Shown here: one piece after another, positions 15,569-23,971 of the stretch
Layout: each line of letters begins with the position of its first letter
How positions within the stretch are numbered: the stretch's first letter is position 1
Assembly (NCBI GenBank): GCA_002351925.1
Contig: DEHM01000023.1
Location: 41,380 to 96,854 of the forward strand
Direction: 5' to 3'
Source: Bacteroidales bacterium UBA2800
GTDB lineage: Bacteria > Bacteroidota > Bacteroidia > Bacteroidales > Paludibacteraceae
Length of the DNA: 55,475 nucleotides
Made by a program: the position numbers and the translations under genes
The notes under the pieces: generated by a model
The model's database searches: none
What the model was told of the DNA's origin: nothing
Seen by the model: only the letters and a program-made list of their open reading frames with translations

Positions 15569-17815
15569 ATGCGAGCAAAGGTACTGCTTATATTATCCCT
15601 GATTTGCACTGCTCTTTATGGCACAGAAGCGGTATCCGACACGATTCTGTTGTCGGAAATAGAAGTGTCGGTGTCGCGTATAGCAATGCCGATAGCGAGG
15701 CAGCAGTTACAGGTGAGTGTATTGGACGGCAGGCTGATAGAGCAGGCACAAGTGAATACACCCAAAGAAGTAAGCAACCTGGTGCCGAACGTCTATATGC
15801 CTGATTATGGCTCAGCGATGACCAGCAGTATTTATATCCGAGGCATGGGAAGTCGTATAAACGAACCGGTAATGGGAATGGTAGTGGATGGTATCCCGCT
15901 GCTGGACAAGAATATGTATGACTATGTGCTGCAAGACGTGAAGCGAATAGAGCTCCTTCGCGGTCCGCAAGGCAGCCTTTATGGACGAAACTCACCGGCA
16001 GGAGTCATGGAAATACGCACTATTCAACCTTTGGATTTAAGTACACGCACTATACGTGCCCAAGCAACTTACGGTACAGCCAATACCATACGTGCACAGG
16101 CTTCGTACTATGAACCGGTGAACGATAAGTTTGGTGTCGGTATTTCCGGTCGGTATGCCCGAACAGACGGATTCTATACCAACATGTTTGACAATAACAA
16201 AATTGATTTCGGCCAGCAGGCAGGTGGACGAATTGTGTTGGAAGGCAGGCCTTCAGATGAATGGCGCGTGACGGGAAATATCTTTGCCGATTGGGTACGA
16301 CAAGGTGCATTCCCTTATGCGAATGTATCAACGGGGCAGATTGCGTACAATGCGCAGGGTAGTTATGAACGCTTGGCGTTTTTGCCTTCCATCCGTGCGG
16401 AGTATCTCCATGCCGGCTATCAGCTGCAATTGGCTGTAAGTTACCAGTTTATGCACGATGACATGCGTATGGATAATGATTATACTCCTGCAGATATCTT
16501 CACGCTGCAACAAACCCAACGACAACATAATGCTACCTTGGATGCTCTCCTGCGTGCTCCCAAGCCTTGCTCGTGGTACGAATGGACGGTGGGACTAAGC
16601 AGTTTTGCGAAAGCCAACACCATGCATGCCCCGGTAGTGTTTATGCGTGAAGGTATAGACGAGTTGATCTTGGGCAATGCCAATCGGGGCATCCAGACGG
16701 TTTTTCCGGACGATTCCATTGAGATATCCAACACTACGCTACCTATCCCCAGCTCTTTTGAACTCTTCAACGCCGGAGCAGCGGTGTACCATCAGAGCCA
16801 TTTTCAGTTCGGCAACTGGCACCTCAACGCAGGCGTGCGTATTGATTATGAACATGCACGCATGAACTATCGGAGTACTGCCGATGTCAACTACCGCTTT
16901 ACGATGATCATGGATGACTTTGCAGATGTGCATACCGAGATCAAAGGCAAACAAGCAGACCATTTCATTCAAGTACTACCTAAACTTGCTCTATCCTATG
17001 AGGGAACATGGGGAACGGTCTATGGTTATGCCGCAAAAGGCTATAAAGCAGGAGGATACAATCCGCAGATCTTCAGTACCATTACCCAAAATCAAGTCAT
17101 GACTGATCTGGCGGCAGATATGGGGTTGCACCTCGATATGGCCGATCCTCGTTTCATGGATGTAGCTATCACGCGCTATCGACCCGAAACCGATTGGACC
17201 TTCGAGATAGGTGGGCATTTTGCACCTGTAGAAGGACTGAAAATAGATGTCGATGCCTTTCATATTCAGTGTTTTGACCAGCAAGTGACCATTTTTCCGA
17301 ACGGAAAGACCACAGGTCGCATGATGGCCAATGCCGCCCGTTCGCGAATGTGGGGCGCTGAGGCTGCACTCCGGTATCGTTGGAACAAAGGCGCATGGCA
17401 AGGTGTCCTCAATGCCTCGTATGGCTTTACCGACGCACGATTTATCACCTTCAACGACGGTATGGGCGATTATTCGGGGAACGTCATTCCTTATGCGCCG
17501 CAACATACGGCTCACCTCTTATGCTCGGTAGATTACCAAGTCGGGCATAAATGGCTGGAACGTATAGGAATCACCCTCAAAGGGGATGGAGTAGGGCGTA
17601 TCTATTGGAATGAACAGAACGATTGTTGGCAACCGTTTTATGGCCTGTTAGGTGCTGCGCTGAGTGTGGAATGGCAGTACGTCAAGCTGCAGCTATGGGG
17701 CAGAAACCTGACGGGCACGAAGTATGATGTGTTCTATTTCCGCTCCATGGGTAACGATTTCCTGCAACATGGCAAGCCAAGAGAATTAGGCGCAACTGTA
17801 TTATTTGAGATTTAA
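15569..17815 (+). CDS. TonB-dependent receptor
   Basis: A 748-aa outer-membrane receptor. It has a signal peptide (MRAKVLLILSLICTALYG), a plug domain with PKEVSNLVPNVYMPDYG, IRGMGSR and RIELLRGPQGSLYGRNSPAGV, and a 22-strand-type barrel region. The length and plug resemble the iron-siderophore/FecA-like and IroN-like groups of the TonB families rather than SusC (no carboxypeptidase-like N-terminal domain). The substrate is not known. Expression is probably controlled by the preceding winged-helix protein. Confidence 0.9.
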   Translation: MRAKVLLILSLICTALYGTEAVSDTILLSEIEVSVSRIAMPIARQQLQVSVLDGRLIEQAQVNTPKEVSNLVPNVYMPDYGSAMTSSIYIRGMGSRINEPVMGMVVDGIPLLDKNMYDYVLQDVKRIELLRGPQGSLYGRNSPAGVMEIRTIQPLDLSTRTIRAQATYGTANTIRAQASYYEPVNDKFGVGISGRYARTDGFYTNMFDNNKIDFGQQAGGRIVLEGRPSDEWRVTGNIFADWVRQGAFPYANVSTGQIAYNAQGSYERLAFLPSIRAEYLHAGYQLQLAVSYQFMHDDMRMDNDYTPADIFTLQQTQRQHNATLDALLRAPKPCSWYEWTVGLSSFAKANTMHAPVVFMREGIDELILGNANRGIQTVFPDDSIEISNTTLPIPSSFELFNAGAAVYHQSHFQFGNWHLNAGVRIDYEHARMNYRSTADVNYRFTMIMDDFADVHTEIKGKQADHFIQVLPKLALSYEGTWGTVYGYAAKGYKAGGYNPQIFSTITQNQVMTDLAADMGLHLDMADPRFMDVAITRYRPETDWTFEIGGHFAPVEGLKIDVDAFHIQCFDQQVTIFPNGKTTGRMMANAARSRMWGAEAALRYRWNKGAWQGVLNASYGFTDARFITFNDGMGDYSGNVIPYAPQHTAHLLCSVDYQVGHKWLERIGITLKGDGVGRIYWNEQNDCWQPFYGLLGAALSVEWQYVKLQLWGRNLTGTKYDVFYFRSMGNDFLQHGKPRELGATVLFEI

Positions 17816-17837
17816 AATTTAAGCTTTAATATTTTTA
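17810..17837 (+). repeat. Heptanucleotide array (ATTTAAR) x4 between TonB receptor and lipoprotein
   Basis: ATTTAAA, ATTTAAG, CTTTAAT and ATTTTTA run with period 7. The first unit contains the receptor TAA stop and the array fills the gap before the calycin-like gene. Confidence 0.6.
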
Positions 17838-17842
17838 AGATT

Positions 17843-18346
17843 ATGAAAAAATTATTCTATGTATTGGCAGTCGCTATGATAGTAACGGCATGCAATCAAA
17901 ACACACCGGAAACACCGGAGGAGCAGAGTAAAACAGCATTTGTAAAGGCTACGTATTTCGAAGCCTTGGGAACCAACACCGTACCGAATGTGGAAGGCGA
18001 GAACAAAGATCAGCCTTTCAGTATGGACAGCGTGCGTGTAGAGGCAGTAATTATGACGGATACCACACTCGACATCAACCTCTACGGCATCAATTTCTCC
18101 TCTAAAATGCCGGTTACCATCGACATGGTTATCCCGGGCGCCAAGTACACCCGCACCGCTGAGAAGATCACTCTTTACGGTGAAGGCATCATCCCGACTA
18201 TGGGTGGCAATCCGTTTGATCGTTATGTCATCAATGCGCTGGCAGGCTCCATCACAACCGACTCGCTGGTCTTTACCAATAGTTACGGACAATACGCCGG
18301 CTGTACTTACGCGGGTAAGATTACAAAAATAGAAGAGAAACAATGA
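17843..18346 (+). CDS. Calycin-like domain lipoprotein
   Basis: A 167-aa lipoprotein. MKKLFYVLAVAMIVTAC is a type II signal peptide with Cys at residue 17. The remainder is all-beta and resembles the Bacteroidales calycin-like domain (MPVTIDMVIPGAKY, then GSITTDSLVFTNSYGQYAGCTYAGKI). Such proteins commonly sit beside TonB receptors; a ligand-binding helper role is an inference. Its stop overlaps the next ATG (ATGA). Confidence 0.82.
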   Translation: MKKLFYVLAVAMIVTACNQNTPETPEEQSKTAFVKATYFEALGTNTVPNVEGENKDQPFSMDSVRVEAVIMTDTTLDINLYGINFSSKMPVTIDMVIPGAKYTRTAEKITLYGEGIIPTMGGNPFDRYVINALAGSITTDSLVFTNSYGQYAGCTYAGKITKIEEKQ

Positions 18347-18636
18347 ACTTCGAAGGGATTCTTTTGGGCGCAGGGGCGTTCCTCTGTATCGGACTTTTTC
18401 ACCCACTGGTCATCAAGGCGGAGTACTATTTCGGTGTCAAGTCTTGGTGGGCATTTCTTGTCGTCGGACTACTGGCGGCAGGCGGCTCGTTGTTTGTGGA
18501 AAATACATATATCTCCATCTTCTTGGGGATCTTTGCGTTTAGTTCCTTATGGGGAATCGGCGAGGTGTTTCATCAGCGCGAGCGTGTCCGCAAAGGATGG
18601 TTCCCGATGAATCCCAAACGCAAAAACGAGTACTAA
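18343..18636 (+). CDS. DUF4491 membrane protein
   Basis: A 97-aa protein with three membrane helices and the family-typical GLFHPLVIKAEYYFG, the helix-breaking SLFVENTYIS and the C-terminal GIGEVFHQRERVRKGWFPMNP. This matches DUF4491, a small Bacteroidota family of unknown function. Coupled to the lipoprotein by ATGA; last gene of the receptor cluster. Confidence 0.85.
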   Translation: MNFEGILLGAGAFLCIGLFHPLVIKAEYYFGVKSWWAFLVVGLLAAGGSLFVENTYISIFLGIFAFSSLWGIGEVFHQRERVRKGWFPMNPKRKNEY

Positions 18637-18670
18637 GTACTCCAAAATTACTAAAAATTCCTGCATACGC

Positions 18671-18701
18671 TTGCATATGTGGGAATTTTTTTGTAACTTT
18701 G
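18671..18701 (+). promoter_or_regulatory. Promoter of the DUF389 gene
   Basis: TTGC at 18671 and TAACTTTG at 18694-18701 with 23-nt start spacing, 36 nt before the ATG at 18737. Confidence 0.8.
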
Positions 18702-18736
18702 CGCCGTTAATGACGCAAATGAAAAAATAATCGCAT

Positions 18737-20050
18737 ATGAATTACTCTCAATTTAAAAACCGTGCGAGGCATTATCTTCGCAAACAACTGAGTCTGACGC
18801 ATTACATAGATGTAGAGAAGGCGGAAGAGAATATCCGCAAGAATATCCCGTTTCAGGGACCCAATATCTACATCTTGTTCGTGGCGATAGTCATCGCTTC
18901 GGTGGGATTGAATGTGAACTCTATCCCTGTTATTATCGGCGCGATGTTGATCTCACCGCTGATGAGTCCGATCATAGGTTTCGGTATGGGTCTGGGTACT
19001 AACGATACACAGTTGTTAAGCCGCTCTCTCCGGCATTTGGGCATTATGTTCGTGGTCAGTCTAATCGCATCAACGCTCTATTTCCTTGTCACTCCGTTGG
19101 AGACAGAGAACCCGACGGAACTGTTGGCGCGTACAAAACCTTCGGTGTATGACGTGCTGATTGCTTTCTTCGGCGGCATCGCCGGCATTCTGGAACTGTC
19201 GCGCAAAGAGAAAGGAACAGTCATGTCCGGTGTAGCGATAGCGACCGCCTTGATGCCGCCTTTGTGTACGGTGGGCTACGGCATCGCCAACTTGAACTGG
19301 CAATATGCAGGCGGTGCGTTGTACCTGTTTTTCATCAACTGCGTCTTCATCGCGCTGGCTACCTTCTTGGCGGTGAAATACCTCCATTTCCCGCTCCAAG
19401 CAGAGAATAAATCATACAAAAGTCAAATTTCCTATGGTATCTTAATCCTGGTGGTCCTGATCCCGAGTTTCTTCAGTGCCTACAGCATAGTAGGCGAGAA
19501 CCGCTTTGCGAACGCGGCACGACATTTCGTCAAAGAGAACAAGTCCATCGGCAGCACCTATATCTATGATTACAGCACGGATGTCAAGTCCAAACCATAC
19601 ACGCTGACACTGCGTCTGGCCGGAGAGAGTCTGAGTAATGACCACCGTGCGCAGCTGTACACAAACGCAGAGAAACATGGTATCTCCCCTACACAGATAC
19701 ATATTCTCGAAGACGCCACGATTGAGGTACGCCGACTTAACGAGACGGAGATCATGCGCGATTGGTTAGCTACCAGTGAGCAACAACTCAAGCAACGTGA
19801 CGATTCGATCCGAGTGCTCAATGCACAGATTGACGGTTTCAAGGCATTACAATTACCGGTAGAACAGATCACATCTGAGGTACAAGCACAATGGCCACAG
19901 ATTGAATCCGTTACGCTTGCACGAAACGATGAACAGATTGTGTTACTGATCCATGCGCAACCGAAGCTCAAAGAAGATGATCAGCAGCGTATCACTCATT
20001 GGCTCGCCGTTCGCTTGAAAGCGGATAATGTATTAGTTGTAGCATTATAA
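18737..20050 (+). CDS. DUF389 / TIGR00341 family membrane protein
   Basis: A 437-aa protein. The membrane domain spans about residues 35-240 and contains the hallmark IIGAMLISPLMSPIIGFGMGLG and the ATALMPPLCTVGYG block. The C-terminal half (residues 255-437) is soluble and partly coiled-coil, a feature of long Bacteroidota members. The function of the family is not known. The gene is followed by a patch of gene fragments. Confidence 0.88.
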   Translation: MNYSQFKNRARHYLRKQLSLTHYIDVEKAEENIRKNIPFQGPNIYILFVAIVIASVGLNVNSIPVIIGAMLISPLMSPIIGFGMGLGTNDTQLLSRSLRHLGIMFVVSLIASTLYFLVTPLETENPTELLARTKPSVYDVLIAFFGGIAGILELSRKEKGTVMSGVAIATALMPPLCTVGYGIANLNWQYAGGALYLFFINCVFIALATFLAVKYLHFPLQAENKSYKSQISYGILILVVLIPSFFSAYSIVGENRFANAARHFVKENKSIGSTYIYDYSTDVKSKPYTLTLRLAGESLSNDHRAQLYTNAEKHGISPTQIHILEDATIEVRRLNETEIMRDWLATSEQQLKQRDDSIRVLNAQIDGFKALQLPVEQITSEVQAQWPQIESVTLARNDEQIVLLIHAQPKLKEDDQQRITHWLAVRLKADNVLVVAL

Positions 20051-20061
20051 GCAGAACTGCA

Positions 20062-20382
20062 TATGAAGTACGTTGTTTGGACACTCAAACTGTTGCTTGG
20101 ATTGATCTTCTCGTTCTCATACTTGTGTATGATGAAGGTACTTTATTGCGGATTAAACAAACCTTGCTGAATGCCACTACGGTCGTTCGAACATTGGGCA
20201 ACGACACCATCGTCATCGCCTTGAATCCGCGACCCACGATGTCCATATCGATACCTTTTGCCGATGGTACCCAAATCCGAAACGCTTATAGCGGTGAAAC
20301 AACCGTCGTTCAAAACGGTCGAGTGACGCTGCAACAACCCACCGGGTACGTTGCCCTTATTGAGAAATATAATCGTAAATGA
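20062..20382 (+). pseudogene. Fused gene fragments: short membrane N-terminus and an alpha-amylase-like C-terminus
   Basis: An ATG at 20062 opens 34 codons with a hydrophobic segment (MKYVVWTLKLLLGLIFSFSY) and then stops. An overlapping frame, 20077-20382, carries IVIALNPRPTMSISIPF and then GTQIRNAYSGETTVVQNGRVTL, which look like the C-terminal beta-sandwich of a GH13 alpha-amylase without its catalytic domain. The join of unrelated pieces in different frames suggests deletion debris. The amylase assignment is tentative. Confidence 0.6.
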
Positions 20383-20492
20383 ATATGCAAAACAACAGAC
20401 CTATCGTAGCAATGATCTACGATTTTGACGGGACATTGGCGCCCGGAAACATGCAGGAGCATGTTGAAGGACGACGACACTACGAGTTTTAG
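20379..20492 (+). pseudogene. HAD hydrolase N-terminal fragment
   Basis: A 37-codon ORF (MNMQNNRPIVAMIYDFDGTLAPG...) holds motif I of a HAD phosphatase, DFDGTLAP, followed shortly by NMQEH as in Bacteroidota HAD proteins that start this way, then an unrelated short tail and a stop. The rest of the enzyme is missing. It overlaps the amylase-like fragment by ATGA, showing that the original gene join was kept. Confidence 0.75.
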
Positions 20493-20516
20493 GTATTAAG
20501 ATGGTTAATAGCAGTT

Positions 20517-22142
20517 ATGAATCTTCAATCTTTTAAGCAACGCTTGTCGTTGAGAAACCTGAGCGAATCGCTCCTGCGCGTAATTAGGCGTTTCCCGGTA
20601 ACGTCTGTTTTCCTTTTTCTCGTTACCGCTATACTGTCTTATCTGCTGGTTACTGAGACAGAACCCGGTCGTGTTGGGCTTTGTGTTCTCGCTTTTATGT
20701 TGGGAGGCGGGGTCATCTCCCTCGCTACGTCGTTATGGGGAGAAGAGCAGCGTGACAAACGAAAGAGGTGGATAGTAGAAGGCGTTTTGCTTACCGTTTG
20801 CGCCGTCTATTGTGTCCTCTTGTTCCTGACGGACCTGATACCCGGTCGAGGGCTTCCGGCGTTTACTATCGCTAATATGGCTTGGATGTTGCTGGTGGTC
20901 GTGCTCATTCCGTTTGGCGCTTTCCTCAAGGAAGAGAACGACCTCAAAGCATGGCATTTCATTCTGTCGCTTTGTGGGGCATTGCTCATCAGCGGTCTGG
21001 CTACATGGGTAATGTTAGGAGGCTTAGAAGGACTTGTCTTCGGCACAGCGGCGCTCTTCGATTTTGATGCGGGGAAGAAACTACCCGTTCTCATTATGAT
21101 CGTGTGCGAGGTGTTGCTCTTTGGAATCCTGTTTCTGGCACTTGTCCCGCATTCCGAACGCAAGCACAATGCCTCGGCCGACATGCCGTCCTTCCTTACC
21201 AAAATCGTCTCGTGGCTGTTGCTGCCGCTACTGGGATGTTATATCCTTGTTCTCTATGTCTATGGCATCAATATCCTGGTTCATTGGGAACTGCCCAAAG
21301 GTATGATCTCGTGGCTCGTATCAGCCGTGATGGGGGCCTATATCCTTTGTTATGTCCTGATTTATCCGCAGGTGACGAACACTGCTTCCTGGCAAAGCAA
21401 AGTGCTGACACGCTGGCTGCCAATGGCTATTCTTCCGTTGCTCGTTCTGATGTCTGTGGGCGTTGTGCGCCGCTTTGCGGACTACGGCATCACGCCTCCA
21501 CGTCTCTATCTGCTGACCTTGTTGCTGTGGTTCTATGCGGTCTGCATCGTCATGCTTGTGGTGCCGCGCAAACGCTTCCGCTGGATAGCTCTCTCGTTCG
21601 TGGCGCTGCTTATCTTGTCCTCGGGACATCCGCTCAACTACTACCGTCTCTGCCGACCTGTTCTGACGGCGAAGATAGATAAGATGATTGCCGAGCACGA
21701 CGAAGAGTTGGAAGCAGAATTGCGGTATATGCGAGACTGTTACGGCAAAGAATATACCAGCCGTTGGGTCGAACAGTACGAACCCGTGACGAGCGATGAG
21801 GATCGTGAGCTGGCATGGAAGATTGACTACTATAAACCCGCCGGCGGTAACCTCTGCCCGCAAGGGTATCATCGATTCAACTGGATAGACCGACAAACGG
21901 AATATCTACCGGAGAAAGTTACCAAAGACAGTCTGCACGAAGGTATTCTGCATGTTCCCTACCAAGGTACTGTTCTGCTGTTTGATACGGCCGCTATCCG
22001 AAAAGCCAAGAAGGATGCAGAACTGCTGCTTATCCCGTCGCAAGACGAGCAGAATGCCTTCTCTGTACAGAGCATCTACATGAAAGCCTATAACGACGGC
22101 ACAATCAACGTGAGCTACAGCGGATATGTTTTCCACAACTAA
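20517..22142 (+). CDS. DUF4153 membrane protein
   Basis: A 541-aa protein. Residues 20-375 contain about eleven to twelve hydrophobic segments; the YGITPPRLYLLTLLLWF block matches DUF4153. The last 160 residues are soluble, with a tryptophan-containing RYMRDCYGKEYTSRWVEQYEP stretch. Bacteroidota members of this family are of unknown function. It begins 24 bp after the HAD fragment. Confidence 0.8.
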   Translation: MNLQSFKQRLSLRNLSESLLRVIRRFPVTSVFLFLVTAILSYLLVTETEPGRVGLCVLAFMLGGGVISLATSLWGEEQRDKRKRWIVEGVLLTVCAVYCVLLFLTDLIPGRGLPAFTIANMAWMLLVVVLIPFGAFLKEENDLKAWHFILSLCGALLISGLATWVMLGGLEGLVFGTAALFDFDAGKKLPVLIMIVCEVLLFGILFLALVPHSERKHNASADMPSFLTKIVSWLLLPLLGCYILVLYVYGINILVHWELPKGMISWLVSAVMGAYILCYVLIYPQVTNTASWQSKVLTRWLPMAILPLLVLMSVGVVRRFADYGITPPRLYLLTLLLWFYAVCIVMLVVPRKRFRWIALSFVALLILSSGHPLNYYRLCRPVLTAKIDKMIAEHDEELEAELRYMRDCYGKEYTSRWVEQYEPVTSDEDRELAWKIDYYKPAGGNLCPQGYHRFNWIDRQTEYLPEKVTKDSLHEGILHVPYQGTVLLFDTAAIRKAKKDAELLLIPSQDEQNAFSVQSIYMKAYNDGTINVSYSGYVFHN

Positions 22143-22157
22143 AATCATACGGATACA

Positions 22158-23087
22158 ATGAAAATCGTCCACCTCGGCATAGTTCTTACGTTGCTGGCTC
22201 TCATGACCGGCATGGGAGTGCAGGCGAATCCGCTCCTGCCGGATAGCCTGTGGACAGTCAAGAACCCCGAGGAACATCATCATGTGACGGAAAACGAGAT
22301 TTGGCTGAGTGCCGATCGTCCGGGCGAAGGCACCGGTTCCGAGGTCTTGGACAAAGGGTATATCCAATGGGAAACAGGTTTTGAATGTCTTCACACATTG
22401 GACATGCACCTACTGACGATGCCGACCACACTCTTTCGTTTTGGTGTGCACCGGCGGGTAGAGTTGCGACTGGAGTACACCGGTGCTTTGACGATCTTTG
22501 ATCATCCCGATTCCGACCCGACGACTCCGGATGAGCATCTCTATATTCCTACCCCTCTGTTCCTCGGAACGAAGATTCTTCTCTGCGACCATCGTGGTGG
22601 TTCGCTCGACCAAGCATGGATACCGCGTACCGCCGTGCTGTGCAATATCGGCCTACCTGTTTCCAATGCGCTGGCTGCAGATCTTCCGATATCGGCTTCG
22701 CTGGACCTGCTGTTCGAGAACGAGGTCACAGAGTGGTTTTCCATTGGCTATGACGTGGGTGTGCAATGGAACGAGTGGGCACCCGCACCCGATATCTTTG
22801 CTTCGCTGGGTGTTAATTTCGCACCCACCGACCACTTAGGCCTCTTCGTCGAGAGTTTCAATCTCTTCGATCCCGATGCCATCGATTTGAACACCGGCAA
22901 GACATACACCCATTGTCATATCAACATGGATTTCGGTATTACCTATGCGGTCCATCCTCGCGTGCAGCTGGACGCGTACGCCGGCTTTAATATCTATAAC
23001 TCCGAGCCTATCTTATCCTTCCCGCAGAACTACGCTTTCTTCGGACTGGGTGTGACCTGGCTCATCTGGCATCCTAAAACGAAATAA
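22158..23087 (+). CDS. Putative outer-membrane beta-barrel (MetA-pathway-of-phenol-degradation-like)
   Basis: A 309-aa protein with a signal peptide ending near residue 23 (GMGVQANP). The pattern ENEIWLSADRPG, QWETGFEC, RFGVHRRVELRLEYTG, CNIGLPVSNAL, LFVESFNLFD and INMDFGITYAVHPRVQLDAYAG shows alternating barrel strands like the 'transporter' family related to Phenol_MetA_deg. The assignment is by pattern only. It is followed after 14 bp by a BASS transporter, so it may share a role in export or import of small organic acids. Confidence 0.6.
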   Translation: MKIVHLGIVLTLLALMTGMGVQANPLLPDSLWTVKNPEEHHHVTENEIWLSADRPGEGTGSEVLDKGYIQWETGFECLHTLDMHLLTMPTTLFRFGVHRRVELRLEYTGALTIFDHPDSDPTTPDEHLYIPTPLFLGTKILLCDHRGGSLDQAWIPRTAVLCNIGLPVSNALAADLPISASLDLLFENEVTEWFSIGYDVGVQWNEWAPAPDIFASLGVNFAPTDHLGLFVESFNLFDPDAIDLNTGKTYTHCHINMDFGITYAVHPRVQLDAYAGFNIYNSEPILSFPQNYAFFGLGVTWLIWHPKTK

Positions 23088-23101
23088 CATCCGCAAACGA
23101 A

Positions 23102-23962
23102 ATGAACGCTATCTTTATTGTGCTGCCTATACTGACGCTTCTGATGTTCGACTTGGGGCTCACCCTTAAGCCGCAGGACTTCCTGCTCATCGCCCGGCGT
23201 CCGAAACCGGTCCTCATAGGCATGGTCGGCCAGATCATCCTGCTGCCCCTCATCGCGTGGCTCATCATCCTATCACCACTCACCGCTGAGCTCTCACCCT
23301 TATTCATCATCGGCATCATGCTGGTTGCCTGCAGCCCGGGCGGCAGTTCCAGCAATGTCTTCTCCATGCTCGCCAAGGGCGACGTGGCGCTGTCGGTCAC
23401 ACTCACGGCCTGCAGCAGTATCCTCACCCTCTTCACCCTGCCGCTCATCATGGCCTGGGTAACGGCCAGCGTAGGCGAAGCAACCGATATCCATCTGCCG
23501 ATAGGCAATCTGCTGATACAAAATATCGTACTGATGGTCGTACCCATCTCTGTCGGCTTTGTCGTCAATATCTATCGCGAGCAGACAGCGGCTAAGATCC
23601 ACAATGTCCTCCGCCGTATCGCCATGCCGGCACTCGTCCTGCTCGTCACGGTCTTTTTCGTCCAGCACAAGCAGACCATCGTCGCCGAGTTCACCTCTCT
23701 GGGCCTCACCATGACCGTGCTCATCCTGGCCACCACGGGCTGCGGCGCACTCCTCGCGTGGCTACTTAGGCTGACCACCAAAGAGCGTCGCACACTCGTC
23801 ATCGAAATCGGCATGCAGAATGCCGCACAAGCCATCACAATAGCCTGCAGCCCGCTTATCTTCAACAATGAGGTCATCGCCATCCCTGCTATCATCTATG
23901 CCCTCATGATGAACCTCATCCTCCTGGCATACGTGGGGCTGACAAGAACACGCGTCGACTAA
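23102..23962 (+). CDS. Bile acid:sodium symporter (BASS) family transporter
   Basis: A 286-aa inner-membrane protein with eight or nine helices. The conserved LVACSPGGSSSNVFSMLAKGDVALSV crossover motif (near residue 78) and GMQNAAQAITIA (near residue 237) identify the BASS family. The cargo may be an organic anion; bile acids are only one possibility. Base composition is clearly more C-rich than the flanking genes downstream at 39-45 kb. Confidence 0.88.
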   Translation: MNAIFIVLPILTLLMFDLGLTLKPQDFLLIARRPKPVLIGMVGQIILLPLIAWLIILSPLTAELSPLFIIGIMLVACSPGGSSSNVFSMLAKGDVALSVTLTACSSILTLFTLPLIMAWVTASVGEATDIHLPIGNLLIQNIVLMVVPISVGFVVNIYREQTAAKIHNVLRRIAMPALVLLVTVFFVQHKQTIVAEFTSLGLTMTVLILATTGCGALLAWLLRLTTKERRTLVIEIGMQNAAQAITIACSPLIFNNEVIAIPAIIYALMMNLILLAYVGLTRTRVD

Positions 23963-23971
23963 AAACCACAC

